Shown here: positions 53,401 to 64,000 of the stretch, one piece after another
How positions within the stretch are numbered: position 1 is the stretch's first letter
How the letters are laid out: the number at the start of each line of letters is the position of its first letter
Origin: Plectrocnemia conspersa
Taxonomy: Eukaryota > Arthropoda > Insecta > Trichoptera > Polycentropodidae
DNA: 64,000 nucleotides
NCBI GenBank assembly: GCA_009617715.1
Contig: VTFK01000066.1
Span: 248,001-312,000 of the forward strand
Reading direction: 5' to 3'
Translations under genes and position numbers: made by a program
The notes under the pieces: model-generated
The model's input: only the letters and a program-made list of their open reading frames with translations
Told to the model about the DNA's origin: nothing
Database searches by the model: none

Positions 53401-56400
53401 AACAGTAAAATAAGTCAAAGCAATAAAACGTTCAGAATCACCATTTTTCTATAATTTTTTATAAATAATAAATAAATAACAATAGAAATAATTATGGAGA
53501 ATACGTAAAATTTACAGACTCCCTAAAAAATAGCAAATGTATATAAAATAACTCATTAAAAGAGTTAAATAGCATATAAAAAATTATAATATTAGTTTTT
53601 TACCATTTTTTCGATCAAATAAAGCACTTTTTTTAAGAAATTATAATTTGTTGTTAAAGTAGATTTTTTAGCATTTTTTATTATGCGTTTTTATGAATTA
53701 TTATATTATTTTTTAGTTAAAATCAAATTGAAACTTAGGAATGTATGTATATTTAAAAATGACGTTTGATTTGTAGAAAAAAAAAAGTCTTAATTTTAAA
53801 TTGTATAAAAAAATCTTATTTAAAAAAAAATGTTTAAAAGTAATAATAAAAAATTTAAAAGAATAACGTAATTTTCATAATTTAAAAAATATTTTTAATG
53901 AATATTGTTTTGGATTTTTTATGATGCGTTTTGTATTTTTTTAGTTAAATTTTGATTAAATATAAGTAAAAAAGTTTGTATAAAAATTAAAGAAAATTAT
54001 TTGTACAAATTCTTATTTTAATTATTTTTTTAAATAACATCATAATTTTTAATCGCAAGAAAATTTATCAAAATTACATTACAAAAAAAAATATACGTTA
54101 AATATAAAATATAAACGATTGAAAATTATCACATAATTGCTATATTTTTTTTTTATTAATTAATTAATATAGTACATATTGTCATAATTTTAATTGTACG
54201 ATAATATAACTAATCTACTTTATCAAAAAATATATGTTTTAAAAAAATAACAAATTAAAAATAATGTTAAAATTTTAATTAATTTTTTTAATAATATATT
54301 ATATAATCTATTTTAACTATATTTTTAATATCATATAATATTCTTATGTGTTTATATGTTTATTTTTCTAGTAAAAATTTAATAATATATCAATAAAAAT
54401 ATGTACAAAATTGTCGATATAGATGAATTGTTATCGATTTTTTTTATGTATTTAGAAAACAAACGTACAAATTAAAATTCGTAGAAAATTATATTGAATC
54501 TACCCAAATTTCATAATTTTCTTAGATTTTTTTAATCAAATAAATTATTTTAGAAATTTTTATATTATTTTGAAGTAGATTATATTTAAATCATTATTTA
54601 TTATGTCGTGTCTTAACTTTTTTGTTTAAATATCAATAATGTACAAATAAAATTAAATCTCAGAAAAAAAATTCACGATTTGTTATTAAAAATATAAAAC
54701 TGAATACAATACAATTGAAATAATCGATTTTATGAATATTTATATAAGAAAATTAGTCATAGTTAAAAAAATATAGAATAAATACTTAAAAGACATTTTA
54801 AACTATATTTCATGTTTTTAATTAAAGTTTAAGATTTATTATTTGTAGTAATAAAGGTAAAAAATTTAAACCCTTCAAAATTTATAAAAAATCATTGCAA
54901 TAAAAAAATTTTTTTTTATTCAAATTAGTCGATTGTATCTGTGTGATAAATAGTGTAGTAAATTAAATTAAAAATTAATTTAATTTTTATTAGAACGATA
55001 CTTTGATGATAATAAGAATTATAAGCAAATGTTTTCATTTTAATATGAAGCCAAGAAATTAGGTTATAATGAATAAAATTTTTACTAAATTGTTATTATA
55101 TACAATAATGCATTATATACCAAAAAAACAAATTTGCAATACTTTGTTTAACTTAAAGGCAAATTAATAAGATTTGTTTATGTACATTACCATAAATGTA
55201 TTTCTTGAATGTAGCAAAAATATATATCTCTGATGGCTTCTTAATTATTATTTGAAAACGTATACTTGAAACAAACTCTCGGGTCTCTGGGACCCAATCA
55301 AGGGTTTACATAATTCAAAACTCTTGAACTCGCATCCACCCACCCGGCCCCGCGTTTGTTGGTTTGTTTAAAACGATAGTTTCCTTTAAAGGTAATTCCT
55401 TGGCTCACTTGGTGAAACTACAGAAGCTAGACTTGTCCCATAACTTTCTGCGAGCCGTAACCGCCGACTTGGTGAAGCCACTTCAAGCACTTAGAGATCT
55501 TCGCCTAGACGATAACGACATATCCATAGTTGCCGGAGACTCGCTGTCGGCCGACGTCGTTTTGGACAGGTTCACCCTGTCAGGTATCGGATCGGAAATG
55601 CCATTTCTATTCTAGAAATTTCAACCAGTTTACATAATGCGTCTAAATCCAATTCCGCAGATAACCCTTTAAATTGCGACTGCAGTCTCTTGGATTTTTC
55701 CTTCTGGTTGAAGAAATCGCGACTCGGATCTTTGGACAGGATGACAGCTGTTTGTACAACACCTCCAGAACTAGAAGGAGCCCTATTGACCGAGCTATCG
55801 CCTAGGAAATTTGGGTGCGCTGATTATGAAGAAGAAATTCTACCTTCGACTTCGACTGAACCGATAACCACAGTGACTGCTTATACAGCTTCATTAGTAG
55901 CTCCGGATTTAAACGAAGATGACGAAGATTTGCCTGTATCTAAAGCACAGGTATGTCTATCTATTCTTATTCATAATTATATTATTTTAATTTTTTGATT
56001 ATGTCATTAAGGTGACTTTGACCGATTATCAATACGATGGAGCTTTGGTGAAGTTGAGATGGGCGGTGGAAGAAAAGGCAATGCCTTATACCTGCGATGC
56101 TGTCTTTGTATACGAAGAACTGGGAGAGAATGAAGTAATGTTGAGTTCGGAACCTTTGCATTGTGATTCAGTTGTCATGAGTGATCCAAGTGATTTGCAT
56201 GTGTCAGTGCCTGGTAGCAGAGATCTCAAAGAAGACCATAAGTAAGATCTTATACCATTTTAATACGAAGAAGTAGTTGTTACTTATATTTTTATTTATT
56301 TATCACGCTTCCTAAAATTGTTTATTTATTTTTATTGAAAACAATTTTATTTTAAAATAATTAAAAATATAATATTGCGTTATTCAAGTTTCTAGATAGT

Positions 56401-59400
56401 CTTTATATGATATATACATATGTATGTAAGATTGCGTGTTTATTGTATTAAATATTACGATAAGTATAATAATAATATTATAATTTCCCTGAGAACAATA
56501 CTAATATATTTTTATTGCATTAGTAGTGATTCATTTGCCGTATAATAGAGATATTATAATGGTTAATTATGGGAGATTATCCATCATTTGGGGTTTTCCC
56601 CTTTTTGATTAGATAAAGCAAATTCCTCAATTATGTCCTTAAATTATATATAATACATACAAGGCATGTAATAATATTATTATAAGTCACGACATAATTA
56701 TAATTAGACTCATATACAAATATCATTTTTTAGTTTTTTTATTGTTTGTTTAAAATAATCGCAAAAATAATAAAAATGGACTTATAGTCTATATTATTTA
56801 TAGTAACATTACTGTACATAAATACATTTATATCCAAAATTAATAATATTAAAGAAAATAGGATGCAGAAAAAATTAGCGTACAAGTACGACTAAAGCGC
56901 TATCTTCAATTTGAAGTAAAATGTTTTTGCTTTAAAATATCGTAAATATGTATTTACTAAAGGTAAATATTTTTATTTTGGTTATTAAATTAACACTAAA
57001 ACACAGATTTATTAAGCTTTTATTTAAATTACTATGTTTTGCTATAAATAACTCATGAGTTTCAACAAAAGGATTGGTTTTAATATTATCTTATATTTAT
57101 ATTTAAGATACATAAATTTATTTTGAGTTTTATTAATAATAGTATAGCGCATTTATAAAAAGAAAAGTTTGGGTACTCAATATAATTATTTCAGCTTTCG
57201 CATTGACTAACCGTTTCATTTTTAGTCAAATTCAAAGACACGATATTATCAAAGTTGTATGTAGGTACATAAAGCACTTATTTTCCATTAAAAAAAAGTT
57301 ATGAAAAACGAGTTTATGAGCTATTTATATGTATTTGGTAAATATGGTGTAAATAAAAAAATAAAAAAATAAATACACATGTTATGTGCTTACTAAAAAA
57401 AATGTCTATAAAACTAAAACTCTCGATTCCGGATCATCATTTAATAATTATCTCGACGCATAATTCTTGTCTGGATTGTCTTAGATTCAATCTATTAAAG
57501 GTTTCTTATTTTTGTTGTAGAGAATTTCGTGTATATATAGTTGCTTCAGGTTTACTAAAAAAACACTTTTCCGTTTTTCATAATCATGGGTATATAATTG
57601 ATTTATTTTTAATTGAAAATTTAAAAAAAAAAAAATACAAATCCTTGGAGCTTTTTATATTTTGTATATATTTGTATTTCGTATATAAATATTTTCAGGT
57701 GCTTATGATTTTATTAAAAAACATTTATGGTGGTCAAAAACAATACAATGTAGAGTTTTTGACCATCGTGACGCATTGAGGGTAAACTGTTAGGTTACGA
57801 TGGTTTTAATTAAATTAAAATAAAAAAATAAGTCTTTAATTTTTTTTTCTTAAAAATTTTGTTAGTGCAATTTTCCACATGATTTTTTTCTACACTGTTT
57901 AAATAAAATATTTAATTCAAACAATATGACATAAATGCATTTTTTTGAGTCAAAATAAATTAAAAATTTAATTTTTAGGCGCTGTTTATTTCATTAGTTA
58001 AAATATTTTTGATAGATTTTTGATATATAATATATCCATATTACAAAAACGTTATTAATTACAACAGTTTTATAAAATATCACTTTAATAATTTATTGGG
58101 TGCTAATTAGGGCTTTTCTCTGTTGATGCAGCTCTAAAGTCTGCAGTCTCTATATGTTTCGATAGTGTTTTTTATAATAAATTCTAAAAAATATCACAAA
58201 ATTAAAAATTTTTTTTTCATTTCTTTAATATAAAAAATTGTACATCTTTAATTTATTTTTTTCTTAAAAATCTTGTTAACCAAAATTAATTTATTTATTT
58301 TTTATTTATTTTTCTACACTATTCAATTAAGATATTTAATTCAAACATTATGACTAAAACGCAATTTTTATGTGTCTAAATATATTATAAATTCAAATTA
58401 AATTTTTAACCGCCGTTTATTTAATTAATTAAAATATTTTATTTTATTTTTAGTTATTGGAAATATTTTATAGATAAACCACGCAAATAGTAAAATCAAT
58501 TAGAATTAAAGTATATCTTCTGTTTTTGTCGTAAGAGTAAGTTAGATATTTTAAAATATTTACTAATTAATAATTCAATATGACATGAAATTTTGTGTGC
58601 TTTCCTTTGTTCAAAAATACATAGTTATTACTCATAAAAAGTATACAAATAAAACGATAAAAATGTCGAAATATTTTTAGATATTACACTATGTTTAAAA
58701 AATAATAATAAAAAATTTATTGATGCTTGCCAATGAAACACAAAAGTATTTTTTTTTAATTTTCAACAATATATGTGTACAGGCCGATGGCACAACATAT
58801 GTGTCATATCTTTGTTACTGTTCTGTAACACAATCCCTGTGCCAGTTTTCCGTCAAGCATTATTAGTCTATGGCACAACCCATTCATCAATATTTTATTA
58901 TGATAAAAAAATCATTAACCTTTTGAATTCAACAAATATTTTTTTCAAGTTGCTGTTTACAGGTAAAGTTTAACCTTTGAACCGCGCGGTATTTATTTAA
59001 TATAAAACAGTTTTTTTAAATATTTGTTATATATGACGATTTTTATTTATTTAATAACGATTGATTAAAATTTGATATGTATATTTAATATATTTAAATA
59101 ATATAATATTATATTAATAAGTACGTACTCATAATAAATATGAAAAAAATAATTATAAAAAACGTGTTATTGAAAAAATATTAATATGTAAGACGTATTA
59201 TAAATCTCTCAAGCTCTTTTATATTTATTCAGATACAGATATTGCTTAGCTTTAATGCAAGGCTCCAGGAACAACGATGAGCTGTCTCTAGTCCTCGGGT
59301 GCAGCGATACAATACCACTAAAACTAACTACCGCACCGGTAGTAAATAGAAAAGACCCACCAGTGAGGTGAGTAAACCTATTATTCTTTCAAAAAATAAT

Positions 59401-59998
59401 TGTTTAAACCCACCTCTCTGCCTCCAGGGTATCCGGCGTGAGGTCAAACGTTACCAAGGAAGGTGCCCTGTCTGTCGAAATTTCGCTTTTCGGCTACCCG
59501 CCGGACAGGCCGCAAAATCTGGAGCTGTCACAAGGCTCTGGCGAGCCTACCCAAGAGCAAATATCGCAGTACTTTGATGTGCTCAACAACTGCTACGTAA
59601 GTCTGGCTGTGTTCAGCCAAGGCTCCTTGATAGCCCAGAGGGACTCTCCGTGTGATCACACGTTCGTGAAAATGGAGGGTTTCACGCAGGGACCCTACAG
59701 GGTGTGTGCCTCATTATCCGAGTTTCAAGTGACTGGACCTAATTCCAGGTGCGTTTCGGCGCAAAGGGTTGGAAATTTACCGGAGAAAGCGAGTTTTGGA
59801 GGCGTAAATGTAGTGCTGATTTCCGCGTCTGTGCTAGTCATCTTGGTGATTGTCATTCTGGTCTGGAGCACAAAGAAACTGTTGAAGAAGCCCAAGAACT
59901 TTCACGGATCTCACCAGTGCTTCAGGCCAGATCCGGAAACGTGCGAAGAAGTGCAGCATTCGAGATATGTTAAACTACATGCAACCACTAAAGTGTAA
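35482..59998 (+). CDS. leucine-rich repeat type I transmembrane protein with FN3-like segments, 10 coding exons
   Basis: Coding exons: 35482-35640, 36817-37015, 45105-45223, 45429-45720, 51786-51914, 55392-55583, 55661-55950, 56012-56241, 59233-59367, 59428-59998. All have GT/AG borders and consistent phase; total 2316 nt, 771 residues. Signal peptide 1-18 (WLFFFFVASIHC). LRRNT cysteines 24, 35, 37 and 45. About ten LRRs span residues ~65-355 (for example LDRLDLSHNKLENL, LTELDLAHNAIVAV, LQKLDLSHNFLRAV). LRRCT residues 364-418 have exact CxC-x23-C-x20-C spacing. An acidic Ser/Thr linker (419-460) follows. Two FN3-like stretches end in YRYCLAL and YRVCASL. The transmembrane helix is 708-728 (VLISASVLVILVIVILV), then KK and a 43-residue tail. 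The architecture resembles LRR-FN3 adhesion/receptor proteins (FLRT/LRFN-like layout); orthology is not claimed. The start is the only Met after the acceptor at 35480 giving a signal peptide. Confidence 0.9.
37200..37870. other. GC-richer island in intron 2 of the LRR gene
   Basis: Low in A/T runs, with CGAATTAAACCG, TTTAATACAATGG and CCTCTTCTTCG sequence. Stops occur in all frames and no exon borders join the gene's reading frame. Putative intronic enhancer. Confidence 0.35.
38499..38515. repeat. perfect 17-bp hairpin
   Basis: TAGAGGC-GAA-GCCTCTA within a GC-richer 240-bp patch (38445-38690) in intron 2. GAA-loop hairpins like this are common in transposon ends, but no element was identified. 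Confidence 0.5.
39375..39640. repeat. dispersed repeat, copy 2 (see 33720-33990)
   Basis: Shares CAAAATATTTGCTAATCG and the following ~35 bp with copy 1, then CATGCAGCT and TTTAAATATTTAT blocks in the same order. Lies in intron 2 of the LRR gene. Confidence 0.45.
40094..40150. repeat. ~25-bp inverted repeat hairpin
   Basis: AATAACCGCTGTAAAGAT and ATCTTTATAGCGGTTATT flank an ~18-nt AT loop; total paired arms ~25 bp with few mismatches. Possible tiny MITE or structured intronic element. Confidence 0.6.
40820..41260. other. GC-richest island of the window, in intron 2 of the LRR gene
   Basis: Contains GGAGGGGGAGAG, CGCGGGGGCC and CCCCCGCGG runs plus a purine/pyrimidine-rich stretch (40965-40990). 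Overlapping open frames occur in three frames and both strands, including an ATG-initiated 93-codon frame at 40883-41164. That is expected of GC-rich sequence with few stops and is not supported by domains or splice sites. Likely a regulatory island or internal promoter. Confidence 0.35.
42100..42500. other. GC-richer patch in intron 2 of the LRR gene
   Basis: Contains GGCGGAAAAAGGAAACCG, GGCGGGGGGCAGAGTCACGCG and similar sequence. No supported exon. Confidence 0.25.
43815..44760. repeat. degenerate tandem array, ~200-bp period, five units
   Basis: Two marker blocks alternate. One resembles AATAGCCGCCATTTTAAAACAAT and occurs near 43815, 44030, 44210, 44465 and 44635. The other resembles TATGTCAAT....TTAAAACTACA....TTATC.TGTCCTCAAAACT and occurs near 43890, 44110, 44295, 44525 and 44690. 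The units are diverged, as in an old satellite. AT-rich low-complexity sequence precedes them (43200-43800). The array ends about 350 bp before exon 3 of the LRR gene. Confidence 0.6.
46580..46790. other. GC-richer patch in intron 4 of the LRR gene
   Basis: Contains CTCTCGCCAGACATTC, AAAGGGCCACCTTTG and GTGTCGCGC. AAAGG..CCACCTTT is a short palindrome. No exon. Confidence 0.25.
48510..48948. mobile_element. pogo/Tigger-like (Tc1/mariner superfamily) MITE
   Basis: The left end CAGTAAAATCTCATTATAAC and the right end, read inward, CAGTGAAATCTCAGTATAGC form terminal inverted repeats. ATAACGAAATTT blocks repeat just inside each end. TA follows the right end (48949-48950); the left TA has decayed to AA. 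The CAGT..ACCTC/ATCTC..ATAACGA layout is typical of pogo/Tigger ends. The ~440-bp interior has no transposase, so it is non-autonomous. Located in intron 4 of the LRR gene. Confidence 0.75.
49580..49900. other. GC-richer patch in intron 4 of the LRR gene
   Basis: Contains TTCGTCGATTTTAATAC, ACGTCGAACGGCAG and AACGCGGCAATATAACGTTG. AACG-rich; no exon. Putative regulatory. Confidence 0.25.
50690..51060. other. GC-richer patch in intron 4 of the LRR gene
   Basis: AACG/GCGA-rich sequence with an open stretch at 50825-51019 but no ATG context, domain or phase-compatible splice borders. Putative regulatory element. Confidence 0.25.
51075..51150 (+). repeat. tRNA-like B-box sequence, SINE-head candidate
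   Basis: GAGTTCAAATCCCGGCGG (51114-51131) fits the pol III B box except at one base. The upstream region GTTGACGTCGGTTTTATACTC is in anticodon-arm position, but an A box is poor. Possible SINE fragment. Confidence 0.3.
53440..54900. repeat. AT-rich, degenerate repeated sequence in intron 5 of the LRR gene
   Basis: Blocks such as TTTTTTAT.ATGCGTTTT followed by TTTTTTAGTTAAA recur near 53680 and 53910, and a related TTTATTATGTCGTGT block near 54600. The remainder is low-complexity A/T. The repeat structure is weak. Confidence 0.3.
57830..58450. repeat. direct repeats, ~405-bp spacing, in intron 8 of the LRR gene
   Basis: The block TCTTTAATTT..TTTTTCTTAAAAAT.TTGTTA, then TTTCTACACT.TT, then ATATTTAATTCAAACA.TATGAC, then CGC.GTTTATTT occurs at 57832-58030 and again at 58247-58450. 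A shorter trace of it (AATTCAATATGACAT) is at 58572. Confidence 0.55.
58714..59060 (+). repeat. ~340-bp dispersed repeat, copy 1 (intron 8)
   Basis: Begins TTATTGATGCTTGCCAATGAAACACAAAAG and matches 60639-60980 along its length. Shared segments include GGCCGATGGCACAACAT, CCGTCAAGCATTATTAGT, TATGGCACAA, TTTAACCTT and TATGACGATTTTTATTTA. The motif ATGGCACAAC occurs twice within the unit. It lies ~170 bp upstream of coding exon 9. Confidence 0.75.
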
Positions 59999-60244
59999 TA
60001 AACTGTTTTAATGAATAGGTTAAGATAAGAGTATAAGAAATGCACCAGTGCCATTTGAGTCTTTTAGATGCCAAACTTTGAGATACAGTTCCTAACACAA
60101 ATACATTGTGATTCAAAATATTTTATAGCATATATATATTTAAATATTTGAAACACACAAACGCGATTTGCAATCTTACTGTTTTGCGAGGACATGCAAA
60201 TTGTCATGAACTCGTAAAAATATAGCGCAGTTCTATTAAAAAAT

Positions 60245-60364
60245 AATAAATTACTGCATTTTTATATTTTAAAAACATTTTATTAACAAGCACTATTTTA
60301 ATAATTATTTACGAACATTAAAAAATATAACATAAAATAAATGTGCTATTTTTAAGATAATAAA
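60245..60364 (+). terminator. candidate polyadenylation signals of the LRR gene
   Basis: AATAAA hexamers at 60245-60250, 60336-60341 and 60359-60364 follow the TAA at 59996-59998. A 3' UTR of about 250-380 nt is implied. Which one is used cannot be told from sequence. Confidence 0.4.
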
Positions 60365-60638
60365 GCTTTAAATTTATTACTAATAGTTTGATATCAAACA
60401 TGAATAAGTCTACATCGACAATAATTATTCATAAGCGAATCAATACACAATATTTATGCATTTTATGTTTTAAACATATATGTAGATAGATGTAATAAAT
60501 AATAATTGATTTTTTTCTTAAGTTTATAATATTGTACAAATTTATTTATAGTAATAATATTTATAAATAGAATATGCTTTAAATAAAATAGTACCACAGC
60601 TTATTTCATTCTAAGCACTATAAGAATATACACTGTGG

Positions 60639-60980
60639 ACTTATTGGTGTTTGACAATGAAACACAAAAGTCAATTTTTTTATTTTTTAACAATATATGT
60701 ATACGGGCCGATGGCACAACATGTGTGCTATATATTCAATACTGTCCTATAAAACAACCCCTGTGCCAGGTTTCCGTCAAGCATTATTAGTTTATGGCAC
60801 AATCCATTCAGCAATAGTTTATTATGATGAAAAAAATCTTTTTTTTAATTTTTAAATGTTGACGTTCACAAGTTTAACCTTGTAACCGCACGGTTTTTAT
60901 TAAACATAAAAGAGTTTTTTTTTAAAGTTTTATTAAATATGACGATTTTTATTTAATAAGATTCAATAAATTAATTTATA
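60639..60980 (+). repeat. ~340-bp dispersed repeat, copy 2 (downstream of the LRR gene)
   Basis: Second copy of the unit at 58714-59060, same orientation, diverged by point changes and A/T-run length. No target-site duplication or terminal inverted repeat is evident. Confidence 0.75.
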
Positions 60981-60984
60981 TATA

Positions 60985-63900
60985 TACAAGTAACACCACA
61001 ATAAATTAGTAAGTTTGGCATCCAAAAGGCACATTTATAAAAATAACATATTTATTTATTCGTCACTGTTTCAATGGAGACGTAAAACTTTGGGAATCGC
61101 TTTAATTTGACTTTTGTACATACTAGTATTACGTAATGATTTCAGCAACAAAAATACTAATGTTTAGTTTTTAGTCTAAGAAACATTAACAATACTGACG
61201 AGACCAAAAAATGAATTCTTGTTTATATTATATACTATGTTTTAAATAAATTTGAATGTAAATATATATTATAAATAAAATTGAATTTTTGTACATATTT
61301 TAAATAAATTTAAAATGTATAAATATTTATTTTCTTAACCTTAAGCTTTTTAAATAAAAAAAGCTTTCATAATCAAATGAAAAACTTCTCGCAAAATAAA
61401 ATAAATCGGAGAACTAACCGAATTTTATAAATATTCCAGCTGAAAGAAAAATCACGTAGGTCATTTAATAAAATATATGATATTTATTATATATTTTATA
61501 AAAAAGTACTAAACAATATTTTTAATCGAAGTAGCTACATATTACGATTTCAAACAATCGTCGGAAACAGCATTACGTTCTCCCTATACTTTGTACTCAT
61601 CAACCCTTAAAAGGCGTCGTATTCACCCTCATGAACCATTACCACAGGATTACAGCCATAATCACAGGATCGCATTGCTGTATTCATGCCTTAAAAGCAG
61701 AAATGTTCACGGGTATACGCATACGTGAGTATGCACGAGTAGTGCTGTGATACTTTGTTAATTAATTATTTAATATTTCCTAATTATTTATAAATAAAAT
61801 TATACACTGCTCATGTTCTTTGTGTATTATAATTATAAATCTTGTTGCAGGTACACCTCAAAAATTTATTTAAGCGTATTTTGTGTTAATCCTTTATTAT
61901 TTTCAATCGGACTATTTCAGTATTAAGTTGTTTTGTGTATTCCATATATGTTAGCATAATCTATTATTTTTTTATCGTTACATAATATTTAAAATGCGAA
62001 AAACGTAGTAGTAAATAAACACAGTAGTAGTATGTCAAACATTAACTGCCAATAAATACAATCGATTTCTTAATCGCAAAGGAAGTATTTTTCTGCCTAC
62101 TGGAACGCCAATGGTTTACTCGATAAAAGTTTTTAATTGCCATGTAATACTAAATTTGTTTTTTTTATTTTAATTAAAATCATCGATAAAAATAAACTTT
62201 GATAACTAATAAACCTAACTTAAGAACAATTTTAAATTTATCAAGATTTATAAAATATAATATATTTTTTAACAGAACTTATTTTGATAAATATATTATT
62301 TTTTAGGTACATACAATCGAGGTTATAATTGATGCGCAATTTTTGCTTTTGTAAATAAAATATAAGCATGGAACGCTAACGGCTTACACGATAAATAAAC
62401 TGTTTAATTATTTTTTGTTTTTTGTAATTTGTCTGTAATTATCCATAAATATATAATTAGGCTGGTAAATGTAATATATTTGAAAATAGTAATCACAGAT
62501 AATCATGTGATTACCGGTAAAATAAAAATTGCTATACAATTTTTATTTTTATGATTGAATATACATTGAATATACATACATACATACACCTTCTCAACTT
62601 TTCAAAAAACCTATGTATATAAACTTATTAAATATAAGAAAACTACACTTGCCGCAGATTTTAATTCTTAGCTGTGCTTAAAATTACATGACATTACATC
62701 TTGTGTGTTTATTATGAAACAAATCTTTTGTGTTTATTATTCTGAAACAAAATTTTAAATAGTTGAATAAAAGCCTAATCGACTATTTGTATTCACCCTG
62801 TATCATTTAAAACAAAGTAAAGTATAACATTTAAAGAATCACGTTGAAAAATTGCATCTGAGTTTATTGACAAAATTAAATAATGTTTATACCTTTAAAT
62901 GTGAAAATAATATCGACTTATTACTGATGTAATAAATGTTTGTAAAAATAAAGCGTCTTTGTCAAAATTATTGTGTAAAAATGATAAATTACAGAATATA
63001 ATAAAAATAGCTATCGCAAAGCATATTAATTATATATATATAAAAATCAAATTATAATTTAATAATATCTAAATATTTATGTATTATAATTTTTTAATAA
63101 TTATAATGTAGATTTATTTCAATGTGATAAATAATATTAAAAAAAATCTACATTATAATTAATAAAATTTAAATATTCACAGGCATCTATATTTGCAAAA
63201 TTAAAACTCGCTATTTAAATTTCAAGCCTAATAGCCCAAAGGGTAATTTATATACAGTACATTAAACGAAATATGAATATATTAATTAAACTCATTAGTT
63301 AAATACAAAATCAATATAATTTTGCAATACGGTTTATTTAATGCGGTGTATTAAAATATATAGTAATTCGTTTTGCCTTTTATATACTAAATTATGTAAC
63401 TTGTTTATCTAGCAAAAAATATAAGTTTTTGCCATTGGCATATAAGTTAAAAATATATTATTAAAATATTCAGAAACTTTAGGATATTTAAAGCAATGTT
63501 TGTATCTAAGAAAATATATGTTTATATTAAATATATGTCATTGAATTTAAGAAAAAAATTGAAGATGTATAAACTACAGACACAATACATAAATATAAGA
63601 TTGACCAAACATTTAATTTGACACCAAAAGAAAGCAGTAAAAGTGGACGATAAATTATTGACAAGCGCGCTAAAGCATTGTAGCTCAAGAATGCTGTAAA
63701 AAAAAAATCGTTTTGTTTAAAAAAAGTCACCCAGGACAAAAATTTTGCAATACGGCCAGATTGATCTAAATAAGCCCTTTTCGTTCGTTTAAGATTTTAT
63801 GAGAGAGTATATAAAATGTTTAATACTTGTGTGATAAAAAAGTGATTTGCTCACCCGATTTTCAGTTTTTATACCCGTGGTAGATTTTGTTGTCTGCCTC

Positions 63901-64000
63901 TGTTTTATTGAACAATCAATTACAGATAGGTGGCGAGTAAGTTAAGAACAAATTGCTATTGGACCGTTTTAACAATGAACTCGAATGCACTTTTCTTTCG
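60985..64000. other. AT-rich downstream intergenic sequence, small repeats only
   Basis: No gene recognised. A diverged direct repeat pair lies at 62050-62230 and 62330-62460 (TGGAACGC.AA.GG.TTAC.CGATAAA). An inverted repeat has arms at 63094-63115 and 63143-63164 (AATTATAATGTAGATTT and its complement). A minus-strand open stretch at 63739-63527 is hydrophobic but has no domain or splice support. Confidence 0.5.

Noticed and set aside
57384..57779. 131-codon frame in intron 8
   Set aside because: Longest anonymous frame, but it contains homopolymer Lys and AT-type residues throughout and no domain. Expected occasionally in this much AT-rich DNA.

Overview
The window reads as a very AT-rich insect nuclear genome segment, probably from a beetle (inference). 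It has short exons with consensus GT/AG splice sites, C-type lysozyme genes of the four-exon insect form, remnants of insect non-LTR retrotransposons, and long AT-rich non-coding tracts broken by GC-richer islands. No bacterial, plasmid or phage organisation is present.

Left part (about 1-17 kb): two tandem C-type lysozyme-like genes on the minus strand, at 6080-1869 and 16322-10141. Both share one exon plan (signal peptide plus helix A; an 89-nt exon; a 64-nt exon; a C-terminal exon). Both keep the eight lysozyme cysteines and the catalytic-Glu position, but both have replaced the catalytic Asp (Ser in the first, Asn in the second). They look like a duplicated, secreted, probably non-muramidase lysozyme-like pair. 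Intron 3 of the second gene carries a decayed RTE/CFDP2-like LINE.

Middle part (about 17-34 kb): no protein gene recognised. It holds decayed transposons (a solo-LTR-like repeat at 19.5 kb, two Jockey-like reverse-transcriptase remnants at 22.2-22.7 and 29.4-29.7 kb, a rearranged LINE at 31.4-32.2 kb), a tandem array with a period near 310 bp (28.7-29.4 kb), tRNA-like SINE heads, and several GC-richer islands that could be cis-regulatory.

Right part (about 34.4-60.4 kb): one large plus-strand gene encodes a 771-residue type I membrane protein. It has a signal peptide, LRRNT, about ten leucine-rich repeats, a canonical LRRCT, two FN3-like segments, one transmembrane helix and a 43-residue cytoplasmic tail. 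Ten coding exons span 35482-59998, with introns up to about 8 kb that contain satellite-like arrays, a pogo/Tigger-like MITE and GC-richer islands. A TATA element at 34402 may mark its promoter. A dispersed repeat occurs once in its last long intron and once just past its 3' end. The last 4 kb show only AT-rich sequence and small repeats.

The lysozyme-like pair is a plausible immune or digestive locus, and the LRR gene a cell-surface adhesion or receptor gene. Nothing in the sequence links the two functionally.
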